From positions 3,038,001-3,102,000 of the forward strand of contig CBDDKZ010000005.1 in NCBI GenBank assembly GCA_965230415.1: a DNA stretch of 64,000 bases, read 5' to 3'. Shown in pieces: positions 8,388 through 16,367 of the stretch. Within the stretch, counting starts at the first letter, position 1; the number at the start of each line of letters is the position of its first letter. Position numbers and translations under genes: made by a program. The notes below the pieces were generated by a model that did not search any database, was not told the DNA's origin, and worked only from the letters and a program-made list of their open reading frames with translations. Origin of the DNA: CBDDKZ01 sp965230415. GTDB lineage: Bacteria > Bacteroidota > Bacteroidia > Cytophagales > JAAEPT01.

Positions 8388-9443
8388 ATGAGTAAAGTTA
8401 AGTGGCTGAATAAAGGTGCATTGTATCCGCTTGTGTTGATAGTTGCAATGTACGCTGTGTATGAGTGCCGGGTACGAGAAGCAAAAGAGCTTGGGGTAAG
8501 CAATATTGTTGAAGTAACCGGAACAACGATGGGAGTGATACCCTATCAGATTAGGTACACCGATACGGCCGGTACAGACCTGAGCGTTGGGATAGACTCT
8601 GTTCTTACGACTTTTAATCAGCTGATGTCAACCTATATTGACGATTCGGAAATTAGTGCATTTGGGAGAGTAGAAGCTACTATGGTGGTGTCTCCCTATT
8701 TTCAGAATATAGTAAAAAAAGCCAGAGAGGTGTATCAAAGAACGGGAGGTGCTTTTGATCCAACAGTTGCCCCATTGGTTGATTTTTGGGGATTCGGGAA
8801 AGATAAAACGAAAAGAGGAGGTACCCAGCAAGAAATAGATTCACTGCTCAGTCTGGTAGGTTATGATAAAATAATACTGAGCCATGATACACTCATAAAA
8901 AGAGTACCCGGAGTACAACTTGATTTTAGCGCTATAGCCAAAGGATATGCTTGCGATCTGGTGAGCGAATACCTAAGTAATAGGGGATTTCCCAATCACT
9001 CCATCACGATAGGTGGGGAGGTAACGACCAGTGGGTTAAGAAATGAAACGAATAAGTGGAATATTGCCATAGCCTGGCCAAAAGAAAGTGCTGATCTACA
9101 AGAAAAAGCATTGCTGCCAATGTCGAACCAGGCAATGGCGACCTCAGGTAATTACATGAACTTCTATAAAAAGGACGGTAAGAAATATGTGCATACAATA
9201 AACCCGGTGACAGGAAGGCCTTTCCAGTCGGATGTTTTAAGTGCTTCTGTAATCGCTGATGATTGTATGACTGCAGATGCCTTTGCTACGGCATTTATGG
9301 TAATGGGTGCCAAAAAATCAATAGATTTTTTGAAGAAATCGAACGATTTGGCAGGATATATCATTTATGAGGAGAATGGTCAGATGATTACCTTTATTTC
9401 TGAACAAATAAGAGCACAAATTAAAGAATTTGAAAAAGAATAA
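8388..9443 (+). CDS. apbE: FAD:protein FMN transferase (ApbE family)
   Basis: A 351-residue enzyme that attaches FMN covalently to Thr/Ser of target flavoproteins such as NQR and RNF subunits, using FAD and Mg2+. An N-terminal membrane anchor or signal (about residues 12-26, LYPLVLIVAMYAVYE) places it in the periplasm. Family motifs are GTTMGVIPYQIRY, DFSAIAKGYACD, TIGGEVTTSG, HTINPVTGRP and MTADAFATAFMVMG. No target flavoprotein gene is nearby. The last 14 bases overlap the following methyltransferase gene, which indicates an operon. Confidence 0.95.
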   Translation: MSKVKWLNKGALYPLVLIVAMYAVYECRVREAKELGVSNIVEVTGTTMGVIPYQIRYTDTAGTDLSVGIDSVLTTFNQLMSTYIDDSEISAFGRVEATMVVSPYFQNIVKKAREVYQRTGGAFDPTVAPLVDFWGFGKDKTKRGGTQQEIDSLLSLVGYDKIILSHDTLIKRVPGVQLDFSAIAKGYACDLVSEYLSNRGFPNHSITIGGEVTTSGLRNETNKWNIAIAWPKESADLQEKALLPMSNQAMATSGNYMNFYKKDGKKYVHTINPVTGRPFQSDVLSASVIADDCMTADAFATAFMVMGAKKSIDFLKKSNDLAGYIIYEENGQMITFISEQIRAQIKEFEKE

Positions 9444-10167
9444 TGATTGGTTCGAGACCTGGTTCGATTCCAGGTACTACCATATTCTCTATAAAAACAG
9501 AGACTATAAAGAGGCAGAGCGCTTTATAAACAGGCTTTGCGAAAAGAATAACATTACAGAAAGTATGCACATACTTGACCTGGCCTGTGGCAAAGGCAGG
9601 CATTCAATTTTTTTGAATAGCCTCGGGTACCGCGTTACGGGTATGGATTTGTCTCCGCAAAGTATTGCGTATGCCGGGAAATGGGCCAACGACAAGCTTG
9701 ATTTCGAGGAACACGATATGCGTGAGGCACTAGCGCCTTCTAAATATGATGTCATACTTAATTTATTTACCAGTTTCGGCTATTTTGAAGATGAGAAGGA
9801 TAATGAACGGGTAGTACAAGCCATGTATACAGGACTCAAACAAGAAGGAATAGTTATCATCGACTTTATGAACAGTGTAAAGGTGTTGGTTAATCTTGTA
9901 GAAGCGGAAGAGAAAGTCGTTGATGATATCGTATTTAAAATCACTCGTGAACTAAAAAATCGATTTATTGTGAAAACGATAAGCTTTGAAGACGAAGGGA
10001 GGCAATATCAGTTTACAGAAAAAGTTAAGCCTTTGGATAAAGCTACATTTTTGCAGTATTTTGATAAAACCGGGTTCGAAGTCAGTCATATTTGGGGAGA
10101 TTACAATCTCAATGACTATGATGAAGACCACTCCGACCGATTAATAATTAAGCTGAAGAAAAAATAG
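9430..10167 (+). CDS. Class I SAM-dependent methyltransferase
   Basis: A 245-residue cytoplasmic methyltransferase. The SAM-binding motif I is ILDLACGKGRHSIFLN (about residues 47-62) and the acidic loop MDLSP follows, as in Rossmann-fold methyltransferases of the methyltransf_25 type. The start is a TTG at 9430 that overlaps the end of apbE by 14 bases. The conserved N-terminal WFDSRYYHILYKNRDY begins right after it, and the next in-frame ATG would remove that region. The substrate is unknown. Confidence 0.85.
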   Translation: MKKNNDWFETWFDSRYYHILYKNRDYKEAERFINRLCEKNNITESMHILDLACGKGRHSIFLNSLGYRVTGMDLSPQSIAYAGKWANDKLDFEEHDMREALAPSKYDVILNLFTSFGYFEDEKDNERVVQAMYTGLKQEGIVIIDFMNSVKVLVNLVEAEEKVVDDIVFKITRELKNRFIVKTISFEDEGRQYQFTEKVKPLDKATFLQYFDKTGFEVSHIWGDYNLNDYDEDHSDRLIIKLKKK

Positions 10168-10168
10168 T

Positions 10169-10921
10169 GTGTTAAATAATCTATTGGTGCTCTTTTTATC
10201 TGCATTTGCAGGTTCTCAGCTGGCCTATGTGTTAACTGCGAAAAAAAAATGGTTAGATGCCATTTGGATGTTTAGTAGTGCTTATTTATTGACTATCACC
10301 ATTACCCATTTAGTACCCGAATTGCTTGAGCTGTCGGGTGTTGCTACTTTCCACAGAGGGCATGTGTCTCACGTACATGAAGAAGCGCACGGAAATCCTT
10401 ACCTGGCGCTGTTATTAGTTATTTTGGGTTTTTTGCTACATCGTATCCTGGAAATATTTACGAAAGGAATCGATCATGGTAATGTGCCGACAGGCGTAAG
10501 AATCAATCCATTAGTATTGTTATTGTCTATTTCCATTCATGCTTTTATAGAGGGTTGTGTGCTATTGTTTAACTCAGAATGGAGCGTTCTGTTTGCAATA
10601 ATAGTTCACAAAGTGCCTGCCGGTTTTATATTGGGTTCCATGATTTTTATGAAATATAAGTCTTCAGTAAAGGCCTGGCTGCTTATGGCCGCATTTTGCC
10701 TGGCCTCGCCCATGGGGTATTTATTAACCAATTGGGGCTTGCAGCAACCCGGATTAGGCGGGATGGAACCCTATTTACTAGCACTGGTTACAGGGACGTT
10801 TCTTCAATTGAGTTTGGTGCTGATTTGGGAGCGATTTAAAGAACGAAGCCTCGGGTATAAAGAATCTGTATACATAGGCTTGGGTGTGCTGGCCGCTCTT
10901 CTGCTTATAGTTGCTGAATGA
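10169..10921 (+). CDS. ZIP-family-like metal transporter
   Basis: A 250-residue membrane protein with about seven to eight hydrophobic segments. A histidine-rich loop (FHRGHVSHVHEEAHG) and the metal-site helices ISIHAFIEGCVLLF and IVHKVPAGFILGSMIF match the ZIP zinc/iron permease family, which moves divalent metals into the cytoplasm. The start is GTG at 10169, one base after the methyltransferase stop, so it belongs to the apbE operon. It converges with the protease gene, whose stop is 2 bases away. Metal specificity cannot be read. Confidence 0.82.
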   Translation: MLNNLLVLFLSAFAGSQLAYVLTAKKKWLDAIWMFSSAYLLTITITHLVPELLELSGVATFHRGHVSHVHEEAHGNPYLALLLVILGFLLHRILEIFTKGIDHGNVPTGVRINPLVLLLSISIHAFIEGCVLLFNSEWSVLFAIIVHKVPAGFILGSMIFMKYKSSVKAWLLMAAFCLASPMGYLLTNWGLQQPGLGGMEPYLLALVTGTFLQLSLVLIWERFKERSLGYKESVYIGLGVLAALLLIVAE

Positions 10922-10923
10922 GT

Positions 10924-12012
10924 TTATTTGATAACTTCGAGTCTAAATACGAATTTTCGAAGTTGTTTAATCTTATTTACCTGCTCCAGTTGCTTGAACT
11001 TTTGGCTATTATATGGGTTGCTGCTGATTTGCAGACTGTCCGGGGTATTGTTCAGGAAAAGCTTTATAAATTGTGGTTTAACTGCATAGGTACTTGCTAC
11101 ATTATGAGGGTGCCTGGCAGTAATAATTCCTACAATCTGTCCTTTTTTGTTAAAAATAGGACTTCCACTGTTGCCTGGATTTGCAGGTATTGATGTTTGA
11201 ATACTTAACGTGTCACCATTATGTCCGTTCTCAGAACTGAGTACACCTTCGCCATATACAATGTCCTTTTTAGGAAAACCCAGAGAGTATAAATCACTGC
11301 CTAGTTGTTCGTTTTCATCCGCAATTAGCGGAGTATGTTCAAAGTATGCCGAGTCAATTATTTGAATAAGAGCAAGGTCAAGTATTGGGTCTTCATAAAT
11401 GGGGCGTGCCTTCCATACAATAGTAGAATCGGTTTTATTCACTATGTGTAGTTCTTTAGCATTTTTTATGATATGGTGATTGGTGATAAAGTACCCATTT
11501 TGAGAAACCAAAAAACACGAACCGAACGACCCGGTATAAGTCTGCGGTACATGATGCTTTATAGAGTCCAGGCTGGTTTTTAAATGACCAAAACTCATAT
11601 TTAATGAGTCAAGATTTCCTTTCAATTGATAGGTGACGGAATTTTCGCGCACATTTATCTTATAAATGTTACGCTTCATTACAAAAAGTGTGCTTATAAA
11701 TGTTAAAACAGATATAGATGCTGCAATTGCCAATGTAGAAAAAAAACGCCTTCTTTTGGTTGTATTCACTCTTTTAGAGGCTTTGGCGTTTGTCCCTGTC
11801 ATATCGTTATGAATGACATCGAGTTCCCGACTCCAGTTCTCATGATTATGCTGCTCTTCCAAAGCAGTGAAAATTTCCTTTGCTGCTTCATATTCTTCAC
11901 GAATTCCGCTTTGCTCTTCGAGCAATCGTTCGAATTTTTCCTTTTCCGCATCACTTAAAGTGCCTAGTAAGGAACGGTCTATTAAATCTGATATGTGCTC
12001 GCGGTCGTCCAT
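10924..12012 (-). CDS. Membrane-anchored trypsin-like protease with anti-sigma-like N-terminus
   Basis: A 362-residue protein with three parts. Residues 1-86 are cytoplasmic and resemble the N-terminus of anti-sigma factors (LLGTLSDAEKEKFERLLEEQ) but lack the zinc-finger Cys/His residues. Residues 89-111 form one membrane helix after a basic KRRRF. Residues 160-320 are an HtrA-like trypsin fold outside the membrane with a plausible triad: His180 in ITNHHII, Asp212 in LDLALIQI and Ser282 in GNSGSPIF. No PDZ domain is present. It lies 11 bases downstream of an ECF sigma gene and is probably cotranscribed. The likely role is to hold the sigma factor at the membrane while the outer part acts in envelope proteolysis. 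The anti-sigma assignment is inference. Confidence 0.8.
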   Translation of the reverse strand: MDDREHISDLIDRSLLGTLSDAEKEKFERLLEEQSGIREEYEAAKEIFTALEEQHNHENWSRELDVIHNDMTGTNAKASKRVNTTKRRRFFSTLAIAASISVLTFISTLFVMKRNIYKINVRENSVTYQLKGNLDSLNMSFGHLKTSLDSIKHHVPQTYTGSFGSCFLVSQNGYFITNHHIIKNAKELHIVNKTDSTIVWKARPIYEDPILDLALIQIIDSAYFEHTPLIADENEQLGSDLYSLGFPKKDIVYGEGVLSSENGHNGDTLSIQTSIPANPGNSGSPIFNKKGQIVGIITARHPHNVASTYAVKPQFIKLFLNNTPDSLQISSNPYNSQKFKQLEQVNKIKQLRKFVFRLEVIK

Positions 12013-12023
12013 TAGAAAATTAC

Positions 12024-12584
12024 TTAATCGCTAAAGTATAATTTTTTTAATCTTTTGAAACACTTATACTTTTGATTTTTGGCGTTTTCTGCATTGGTAT
12101 ATCCCATTTCCTGAGCAATTTGAGACATAGTTTGTTTGTTTAGATAAAACCTCTTTATAATACTCATACATGGGTCTCCCATTTCTTTGATCACACTGTA
12201 CATCCTGCTTATGCGCTCTTTGCGTGCATCCAATTCATCCAGTTCATGAAGTTCAAATTCGAAATAATCTTCATAATCGTCAAAGTCACTGATGTAGTGT
12301 TTCCGTGAATTTAGAATTTTTAGCCACTGACGTCGGCAAATGGAATAAAGGTAGGTTTTGATTTTACTTTCCTCTCTAAAAATATCTTTTTGAATATTTT
12401 GAATAAGAATAATAAAAGCTTCCTGGTAAAGGTCTTTCGCATCCTGAATCGAACCACTGTTGTTGGTGATAAAGTGTTCAATTCCAGGATAAAACAAACT
12501 ATAAGCTCTTCTCACCACTTGATGATTGTTGGTACGAATTCCTTCTATAAGGTCTTCTTCTGTGAGGTAGAGCTGCTTAGCCAT
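12024..12584 (-). CDS. ECF-type RNA polymerase sigma factor
   Basis: A 186-residue sigma-70 family factor. Region 2 is visible around AKDLYQEAFIILIQNI and IKTYLYSICRRQWLK, and region 4 in the C-terminal third (YLNKQTMSQIAQEMGYTNAENAKNQKYKCFKRLKKLY) as a helix-turn-helix that binds the -35 region of target promoters. The following gene encodes a membrane protein with an anti-sigma-like N-terminus, the usual arrangement for such regulators. The target genes are not evident. The start at 12584 is the only reasonable one. Confidence 0.9.
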   Translation of the reverse strand: MAKQLYLTEEDLIEGIRTNNHQVVRRAYSLFYPGIEHFITNNSGSIQDAKDLYQEAFIILIQNIQKDIFREESKIKTYLYSICRRQWLKILNSRKHYISDFDDYEDYFEFELHELDELDARKERISRMYSVIKEMGDPCMSIIKRFYLNKQTMSQIAQEMGYTNAENAKNQKYKCFKRLKKLYFSD

Positions 12585-12699
12585 GGTGTTTGGAAAAACT
12601 TAAAGGGCTTTTACTTCTTATAAATCTACTCATTACCTTAATGAATTAAAAGGAAATCCCTCGTTTAGATTGAAGACAGAGTGTGGATAAGTTCTATAG

Positions 12700-12873
12700 T
12701 GTAAAAAAAACATTATGTCCTGAGCTACGTAAATATAAACGTTTTTCATTTGTGCGCGTTTTGAGATTTGAATCCTTGTTATTAAGTCTCTTACATGCGA
12801 CGTTTTTGAGACTCCTTCGGGTGTTTTCAATCGAGCATTTAGGAGCAGTGATCGAATTTACTGCTCTTTTTTT
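12700..12873 (+). ncRNA. Candidate structured RNA with terminator
   Basis: A possible promoter (TTG at 12670-12672 and a weak TATAGTGT at 12695-12702) precedes a segment that folds into several hairpins. AAACG/CGTTT pair at 12737-12741 and 12757-12761. GAGATTT/AAGTCTC pair at 12763-12769 and 12784-12790. A longer hairpin spans 12806-12830 with a TTC loop. A long-range stem joins 12718-12729 with 12832-12844. The segment ends in a hairpin and a run of seven T. No gene lies upstream on this strand, so the terminator suggests a free-standing small RNA or a leader for the 64-residue gene at 13023. It matches no RNA family I recognise. Confidence 0.35.
12843..12873 (+). terminator. Intrinsic terminator-like hairpin
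   Basis: GAGCAGT (12843-12849) pairs with ACTGCTC (12860-12866) across a 10-base loop and is followed by seven T. It is oriented on the plus strand and no protein gene precedes it. Confidence 0.65.
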
Positions 12874-13022
12874 ATGCAATTTCCGATCGTAATTTGGTAA
12901 AAAACGTACAATAAAGTAGATTGTGTACATCTTAAGTGTGCAAGTCAGAGGGTTTTATACAATTTACAGCAATTATTTGCGTAGGTTTTGAAACATTCTG
13001 TGCAGTCTAAAAAGAAAAGAAA

Positions 13023-13217
13023 ATGGTTGAAAAAGTTGTCATAAAAAACAGAGGACGAGAAGATACCTCCATACCGGTAGATACTTTCGGTAAGTTGGAA
13101 ATGTCTCGTAGAACACAATTGATTATTCAAAAGCGTGTCGACTTCTATGATGCTGCAGGAAACAAAGTTCCTACTTTGGAAGCAGTGAAAGATATCGGCA
13201 GGATTTCGATGATTTAA
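13023..13217 (+). CDS. Hypothetical protein, 64 aa
   Basis: A short basic soluble protein (MVEKVVIKNRGREDTSIPVD...GRISMI) without signal peptide or membrane segment. A purine-rich AAGAAAAGAAA directly before the ATG could serve as a ribosome-binding region. It sits between a candidate RNA and a small lipoprotein gene on the same strand. I do not recognise a family, and the coding call is moderate because of the small size. Confidence 0.5.
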   Translation: MVEKVVIKNRGREDTSIPVDTFGKLEMSRRTQLIIQKRVDFYDAAGNKVPTLEAVKDIGRISMI

Positions 13218-13297
13218 AAAAAAATGATCGAATAGGGTTGCCTTTTTGAAGATCCGGTACTAAGAGTTAAATAATTGATAAGTTAAACTTTAGTACT

Positions 13298-13489
13298 ATG
13301 AAAAATTTCTCAAAAGCACTCGTTTTAATCATTGTAAGCCTTTGCTTCACTGCTTGTTTTGACACGAAAGAAGATGAACAAGTTAGTGGTGATCCTGGAA
13401 AGGAACAGGCCCAAAACGAAGTCTTAAAAGACACGATTGAGGTCATTACGGGCGAACAAGAAAGTGTAAAAGATACAATAAGTAATTAA
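13298..13489 (+). CDS. Small lipoprotein, 63 aa
   Basis: A signal peptide with a lipobox (IIVSLCFTAC, Cys at residue 20) is followed by a short acidic, Gln/Glu-rich tail without a fold, ending KDTISN. It should be lipid-anchored on the envelope. A strong bidirectional hairpin terminator begins 9 bases after the stop. The start ATG follows an AT-rich spacer of 80 bases from the previous small gene. Function unknown. Confidence 0.7.
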   Translation: MKNFSKALVLIIVSLCFTACFDTKEDEQVSGDPGKEQAQNEVLKDTIEVITGEQESVKDTISN

Positions 13490-13498
13490 TAATCTGAT

Positions 13499-13530
13499 AA
13501 GGTCACTTTACGAAGTGACCTTATTTTATT
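13499..13530. terminator. Bidirectional intrinsic terminator
   Basis: AAGGTCACTT (13499-13508) pairs perfectly with AAGTGACCTT (13513-13522) around a TACG loop, with T-rich sequence on one side and A-rich on the other. It can end both the small lipoprotein gene and the convergent peptidase-like gene, whose stop codon (13521-13523) is part of the stem. Confidence 0.85.
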
Positions 13531-14114
13531 TGTACCAGTAAAGGCGATTGATAAATATCTTCCGGTGACACCACCGTTTCATTATAGGGGATATGCTCGC
13601 CATACTTAATAGCCAGCTGACGTAAAACCACAGGGTGTGTGAGGTTAAAACTGGCGAGCTTTCGGGTTGCACATAATTCTAAATTAAAGGCATTTTTGTA
13701 AATCTTCCAGACCAATTCTGAGCAATACATTTCTTTGTCGTCCCAGGCAAACACCAAATCGTAATCTTTTGACAAGTGTTTTTGGGCTTCGGCTAATAAT
13801 TGATTGGCTTGGAGCGTGTGTGCAATAGAATCGTTTTTCAACCTTTTTACTGTAAACTGATGATTAATACCTCTATCGATGAATACTTGTAAAGGTGTGA
13901 TTTTGACCGGCTGAACGGCTTCTATTACACACCATTCCCCTTCTGTGTTTACTATTATTCCAACGTGGCTAAACGAACTTTTTGTTGCCAATTCAATAGC
14001 CTTACTGTGTTCTGAAGGGGTGGATTGAAATATAATATCTCCGTTTTGATAGCGTTGTGCTAATCCTGAACAGGCAATTAATAGCAACAAGGCTAATAAG
14101 GGAATTTGATACAT
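13521..14114 (-). CDS. YiiX/YebB-like permuted papain-fold hydrolase, exported
   Basis: A 197-residue protein with a signal peptide (residues 1-19, ALLLLIACSGLAQ). The mature part contains GDIIFQSTPSEHSKAIELAT, FSHVGIIV (catalytic His), a following EAVQPV, and MYCSELVWKIYKNA (catalytic Cys). That His-then-Cys order is the circularly permuted NlpC/P60 arrangement of the YiiX/DUF830 family, thought to act on amide or ester bonds of lipids or peptides. It follows the previous gene by one base and ends in a bidirectional terminator, so it is the last gene of a three-gene operon. Confidence 0.8.
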   Translation of the reverse strand: MYQIPLLALLLLIACSGLAQRYQNGDIIFQSTPSEHSKAIELATKSSFSHVGIIVNTEGEWCVIEAVQPVKITPLQVFIDRGINHQFTVKRLKNDSIAHTLQANQLLAEAQKHLSKDYDLVFAWDDKEMYCSELVWKIYKNAFNLELCATRKLASFNLTHPVVLRQLAIKYGEHIPYNETVVSPEDIYQSPLLVQIK

Positions 14115-14115
14115 T

Positions 14116-14958
14116 TTATTGTTGTTTTATGCTGGCTTTGTATAACCTACGATTTTCGTTAGCAATATAAAGCGAAGAACCGTCTTGATTCCAACTGATC
14201 GCTTCTGATTGACCTGCACGCTTAAAATATTGACATGTCAGGGGTTTTTTGAAGGAAATACCATTTGAAACATCAAAAAAATAGATAGGCCCATAGCTTA
14301 AAAGAGCCATCTTGCCTTTGCAAACAGAAGCACCTGTTATGTGACCTTGAATTAGAATGGAATCTAAGGGATACGCTGTAAATGTACCCTGTTTATCGGG
14401 TACCGAATAAATTTTGACCCACTTTTGACCCCTATTTTTAGAAATGAGGTAAAGCGAGTCTTTATAATGAAACATAGCTTCGCAATCAAAATTCCGTTTT
14501 TCCTCAGCCGGAGGAAATGCTTTTTGATCGCTATAATGAATGTTTATTGTGGAAACGGCTCCATCAACAAGGTCATATTTGTAAATGCTCAAATCCTTTC
14601 TGTCATTGTTGTTGTTACCAACATCACCTATGAAAATGGCATGTTGGTTAGTAGTAATTGTTTCCCAGTCGGTATTAGTGACCGGGGCTAGCTGTTTAAT
14701 TCCTAAAATAACACCGTTGCTATCCAGTTGAAATAATTCTGCCGGCGATCCACCATCGTTTAGCGTGTAGAAAGAATTTGTTAGCTCATTAAAACACAAT
14801 CCCGAACATTCAGGAATTTTATTGCTGAAACGTGTAATCTTTTTAAAAGAATGTGATAAATGCATACGTTTGAAGTTGTTTTCTTTGACATCCTGATGCA
14901 AAGGAAAAAAGAAGGCCTTCAAAAAAATATAGGCAGTGAATAGTTTGAGCTTTAACAT
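14116..14958 (-). CDS. Exported beta-propeller-like protein of unknown function
   Basis: A 280-residue protein with an N-terminal hydrophobic export signal (LFTAYIFLKAFFFPL). The body has repeated beta-strand patterns with motifs ECSGLCFNELTNSFYTLNDG, DWETITT, FIGDVGNNNNDR and CEAMFHYKDSLYLISKN, typical of calcium- or ligand-binding propeller proteins in Bacteroidota. It lies between the Gre-like gene (7 bases upstream) and the YiiX-like gene (1 base downstream), so all three are probably cotranscribed. No catalytic motif is recognised. Confidence 0.72.
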   Translation of the reverse strand: MLKLKLFTAYIFLKAFFFPLHQDVKENNFKRMHLSHSFKKITRFSNKIPECSGLCFNELTNSFYTLNDGGSPAELFQLDSNGVILGIKQLAPVTNTDWETITTNQHAIFIGDVGNNNNDRKDLSIYKYDLVDGAVSTINIHYSDQKAFPPAEEKRNFDCEAMFHYKDSLYLISKNRGQKWVKIYSVPDKQGTFTAYPLDSILIQGHITGASVCKGKMALLSYGPIYFFDVSNGISFKKPLTCQYFKRAGQSEAISWNQDGSSLYIANENRRLYKASIKQQ

Positions 14959-14965
14959 GACAGTA

Positions 14966-15424
14966 TCAAATAAAGTCCTGAATTACATACTTCGTATTGT
15001 TAAAAATGATTTCATCTTGTGTTTTTCGCTGTAGAAAAGTCTTGCCTAAAGGGGTTACCGGAGAGATTATCAGAATATTGCGATCCATAAATTTAGTTGG
15101 TCCAAGGCTTATAGCGAGGTAAATATGAACCGAAGATGTTTTAATTAGTGTGCCGGGGGCTACTGATTCACTGGTCAGGTGTGGAGGCATTTTGTCTAAA
15201 GCCTGTTTGAGTTTATTGGCTTCACTCAGTTGACTTAGGAAATTATTTTTTTGTTGTTGCATCATGGCTCTACCTGTTTCGTATTTGTCCCCGACACTAC
15301 TTTTGGTCTCCGCATTGGCAGCAGCTTGTGTTTCGGCAATTTGAGTTTCTATTCGATTAATACGTTCCTGTACAGTGTCCATACAATAGTTGTAAAGTGC
15401 TTCTTTGAGTTCTGTAATGTTCAT
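14966..15424 (-). CDS. GreA/GreB-like transcription factor
   Basis: A 152-residue protein with an N-terminal antiparallel coiled coil (residues 1-85) and a C-terminal FKBP-like Gre domain (SPVTPLGKTFLQRKTQDEI). The coiled-coil tip carries SSVGDKYETGRA, with Asp46 and Glu49 spaced like the acidic pair that stimulates RNA cleavage by RNA polymerase in GreA. Its homologues in Bacteroidota are often misnamed as acyl-ACP synthases. It is the first gene of a three-gene run with two exported proteins, an unexpected partnership. Whether it rescues stalled polymerase is inferred from the fold. Confidence 0.72.
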   Translation of the reverse strand: MNITELKEALYNYCMDTVQERINRIETQIAETQAAANAETKSSVGDKYETGRAMMQQQKNNFLSQLSEANKLKQALDKMPPHLTSESVAPGTLIKTSSVHIYLAISLGPTKFMDRNILIISPVTPLGKTFLQRKTQDEIIFNNTKYVIQDFI

Positions 15425-15526
15425 TTGGCTTTTGGGAAATGCAGTGGAATTTGTTAATAAAAAGAGACCTTATACACAAATTACTAATTATTCGTTAATT
15501 TATGTGCCGGCACGAAAAAATAACGT

Positions 15527-16276
15527 ATGAATTATTATCCAACAAAATACCTAAGTATGTCCAAGCTGCTGTATCTCTCAATATTGTATAGTTTTTCTTC
15601 ATACGGCCAGATTTTTGCAGGGCAGGAAATTGCTGTGTCCAAGCTTAATTCCTGGGAAGAAAAACGGATCGAGGGTTATGAAGGTATTTATGCTTTTGGG
15701 TTTTCGGAAGCGGAAACCGAATTTACTATTGCCGTAAATGGAAATAATGTAAATGCACAATTGAAGTCAGGATACTGGAAGGAGCAAAACGGAAAACTAA
15801 TAGGTTGGCAATATGTATATAGCAATTATAGCAATGTGCGAATAGAAGGACGGTTTTTTTATTCTGATGAGTCAAATGGAGAATTTGTCCTTTTGGAAAA
15901 AGAGGGGGGATTTATCAAATGTTTAAAATTGAACAAACCACCTGTTCAAACCGGAGTAGAAGGGCAATTTGAAATAGCTGAGCGTATAGAAGCGACGTAT
16001 GAAGATTTGATCGGCGGTAAATACCCGGAAACTAAATTTGAACTATTGTCAGAGCATGAATTAAAGCAAAGGACTCCGGAGGAGTTACGTATTATGCGTA
16101 ACGAAATATTTGCGAGATATGGCTATATATTCCGTGCCGGGGGCGAAATGGAATCCTACTTTAAGCGACAGGCATGGTACAAGGGAACAGAAAAAAGTGT
16201 TGATTCATGGCTTACGACTATTGAAAAGGACAACATTAAACTTATTCAAAAAGTAGAACAGTTGAAAAATAATTGA
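15527..16276 (+). CDS. Exported YARHG-domain protein
   Basis: A 249-residue protein. The export signal is clear if translation starts at the second Met (15557, MSKLLYLSILYSFSSYGQ); starting at 15527 adds ten polar residues, so the start is uncertain. Residues 160-240 form a YARHG domain, with LRIMRNEIFARYGYIF and FKRQAWYKG as its core; this domain is extracellular and of unknown function. The N-terminal 120 residues are beta-rich. It stands alone, divergent from the Gre-like operon, and no partner is apparent. Confidence 0.8.
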   Translation: MNYYPTKYLSMSKLLYLSILYSFSSYGQIFAGQEIAVSKLNSWEEKRIEGYEGIYAFGFSEAETEFTIAVNGNNVNAQLKSGYWKEQNGKLIGWQYVYSNYSNVRIEGRFFYSDESNGEFVLLEKEGGFIKCLKLNKPPVQTGVEGQFEIAERIEATYEDLIGGKYPETKFELLSEHELKQRTPEELRIMRNEIFARYGYIFRAGGEMESYFKRQAWYKGTEKSVDSWLTTIEKDNIKLIQKVEQLKNN

Positions 16277-16330
16277 ATAGTTAGCCATAAAAATAGTGGA
16301 GAATAAACTTTTTGCACAAGAGTCGTGTTT

Positions 16331-16338
16331 TATATTTG
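16331..16338 (+). promoter_or_regulatory. -7 promoter box for the pirin gene
   Basis: TATATTTG matches TAnnTTTG. A TTTG lies at 16311-16314, but the 16-base spacing is a little short. The ATG follows 29 bases later. Confidence 0.45.
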
Positions 16339-16367
16339 TTTGAACAAATAAAAAGAAAGGAGCCAAA

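Larger units (their letters stand above)
12585..13022. other. 438-bp gap upstream of the sigma factor
   Basis: No convincing protein gene is present. The stretch holds an AT-rich leader of the minus-strand sigma gene, a possible structured RNA ending at a T-tracted hairpin (separate entries), and about 150 bases leading into a small plus-strand gene. Short open frames on both strands here overlap the paired RNA elements and have no coding character. Confidence 0.6.

Noticed and set aside
10918..11193. A 91-residue plus-strand frame after the ZIP gene
   Set aside because: It is opposite the protease gene and has no coding features.
12683..12930. Short open frames on both strands in the gap before the small genes
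   Set aside because: They overlap the hairpins of the candidate RNA, have no conserved-looking protein features and no plausible initiation region.
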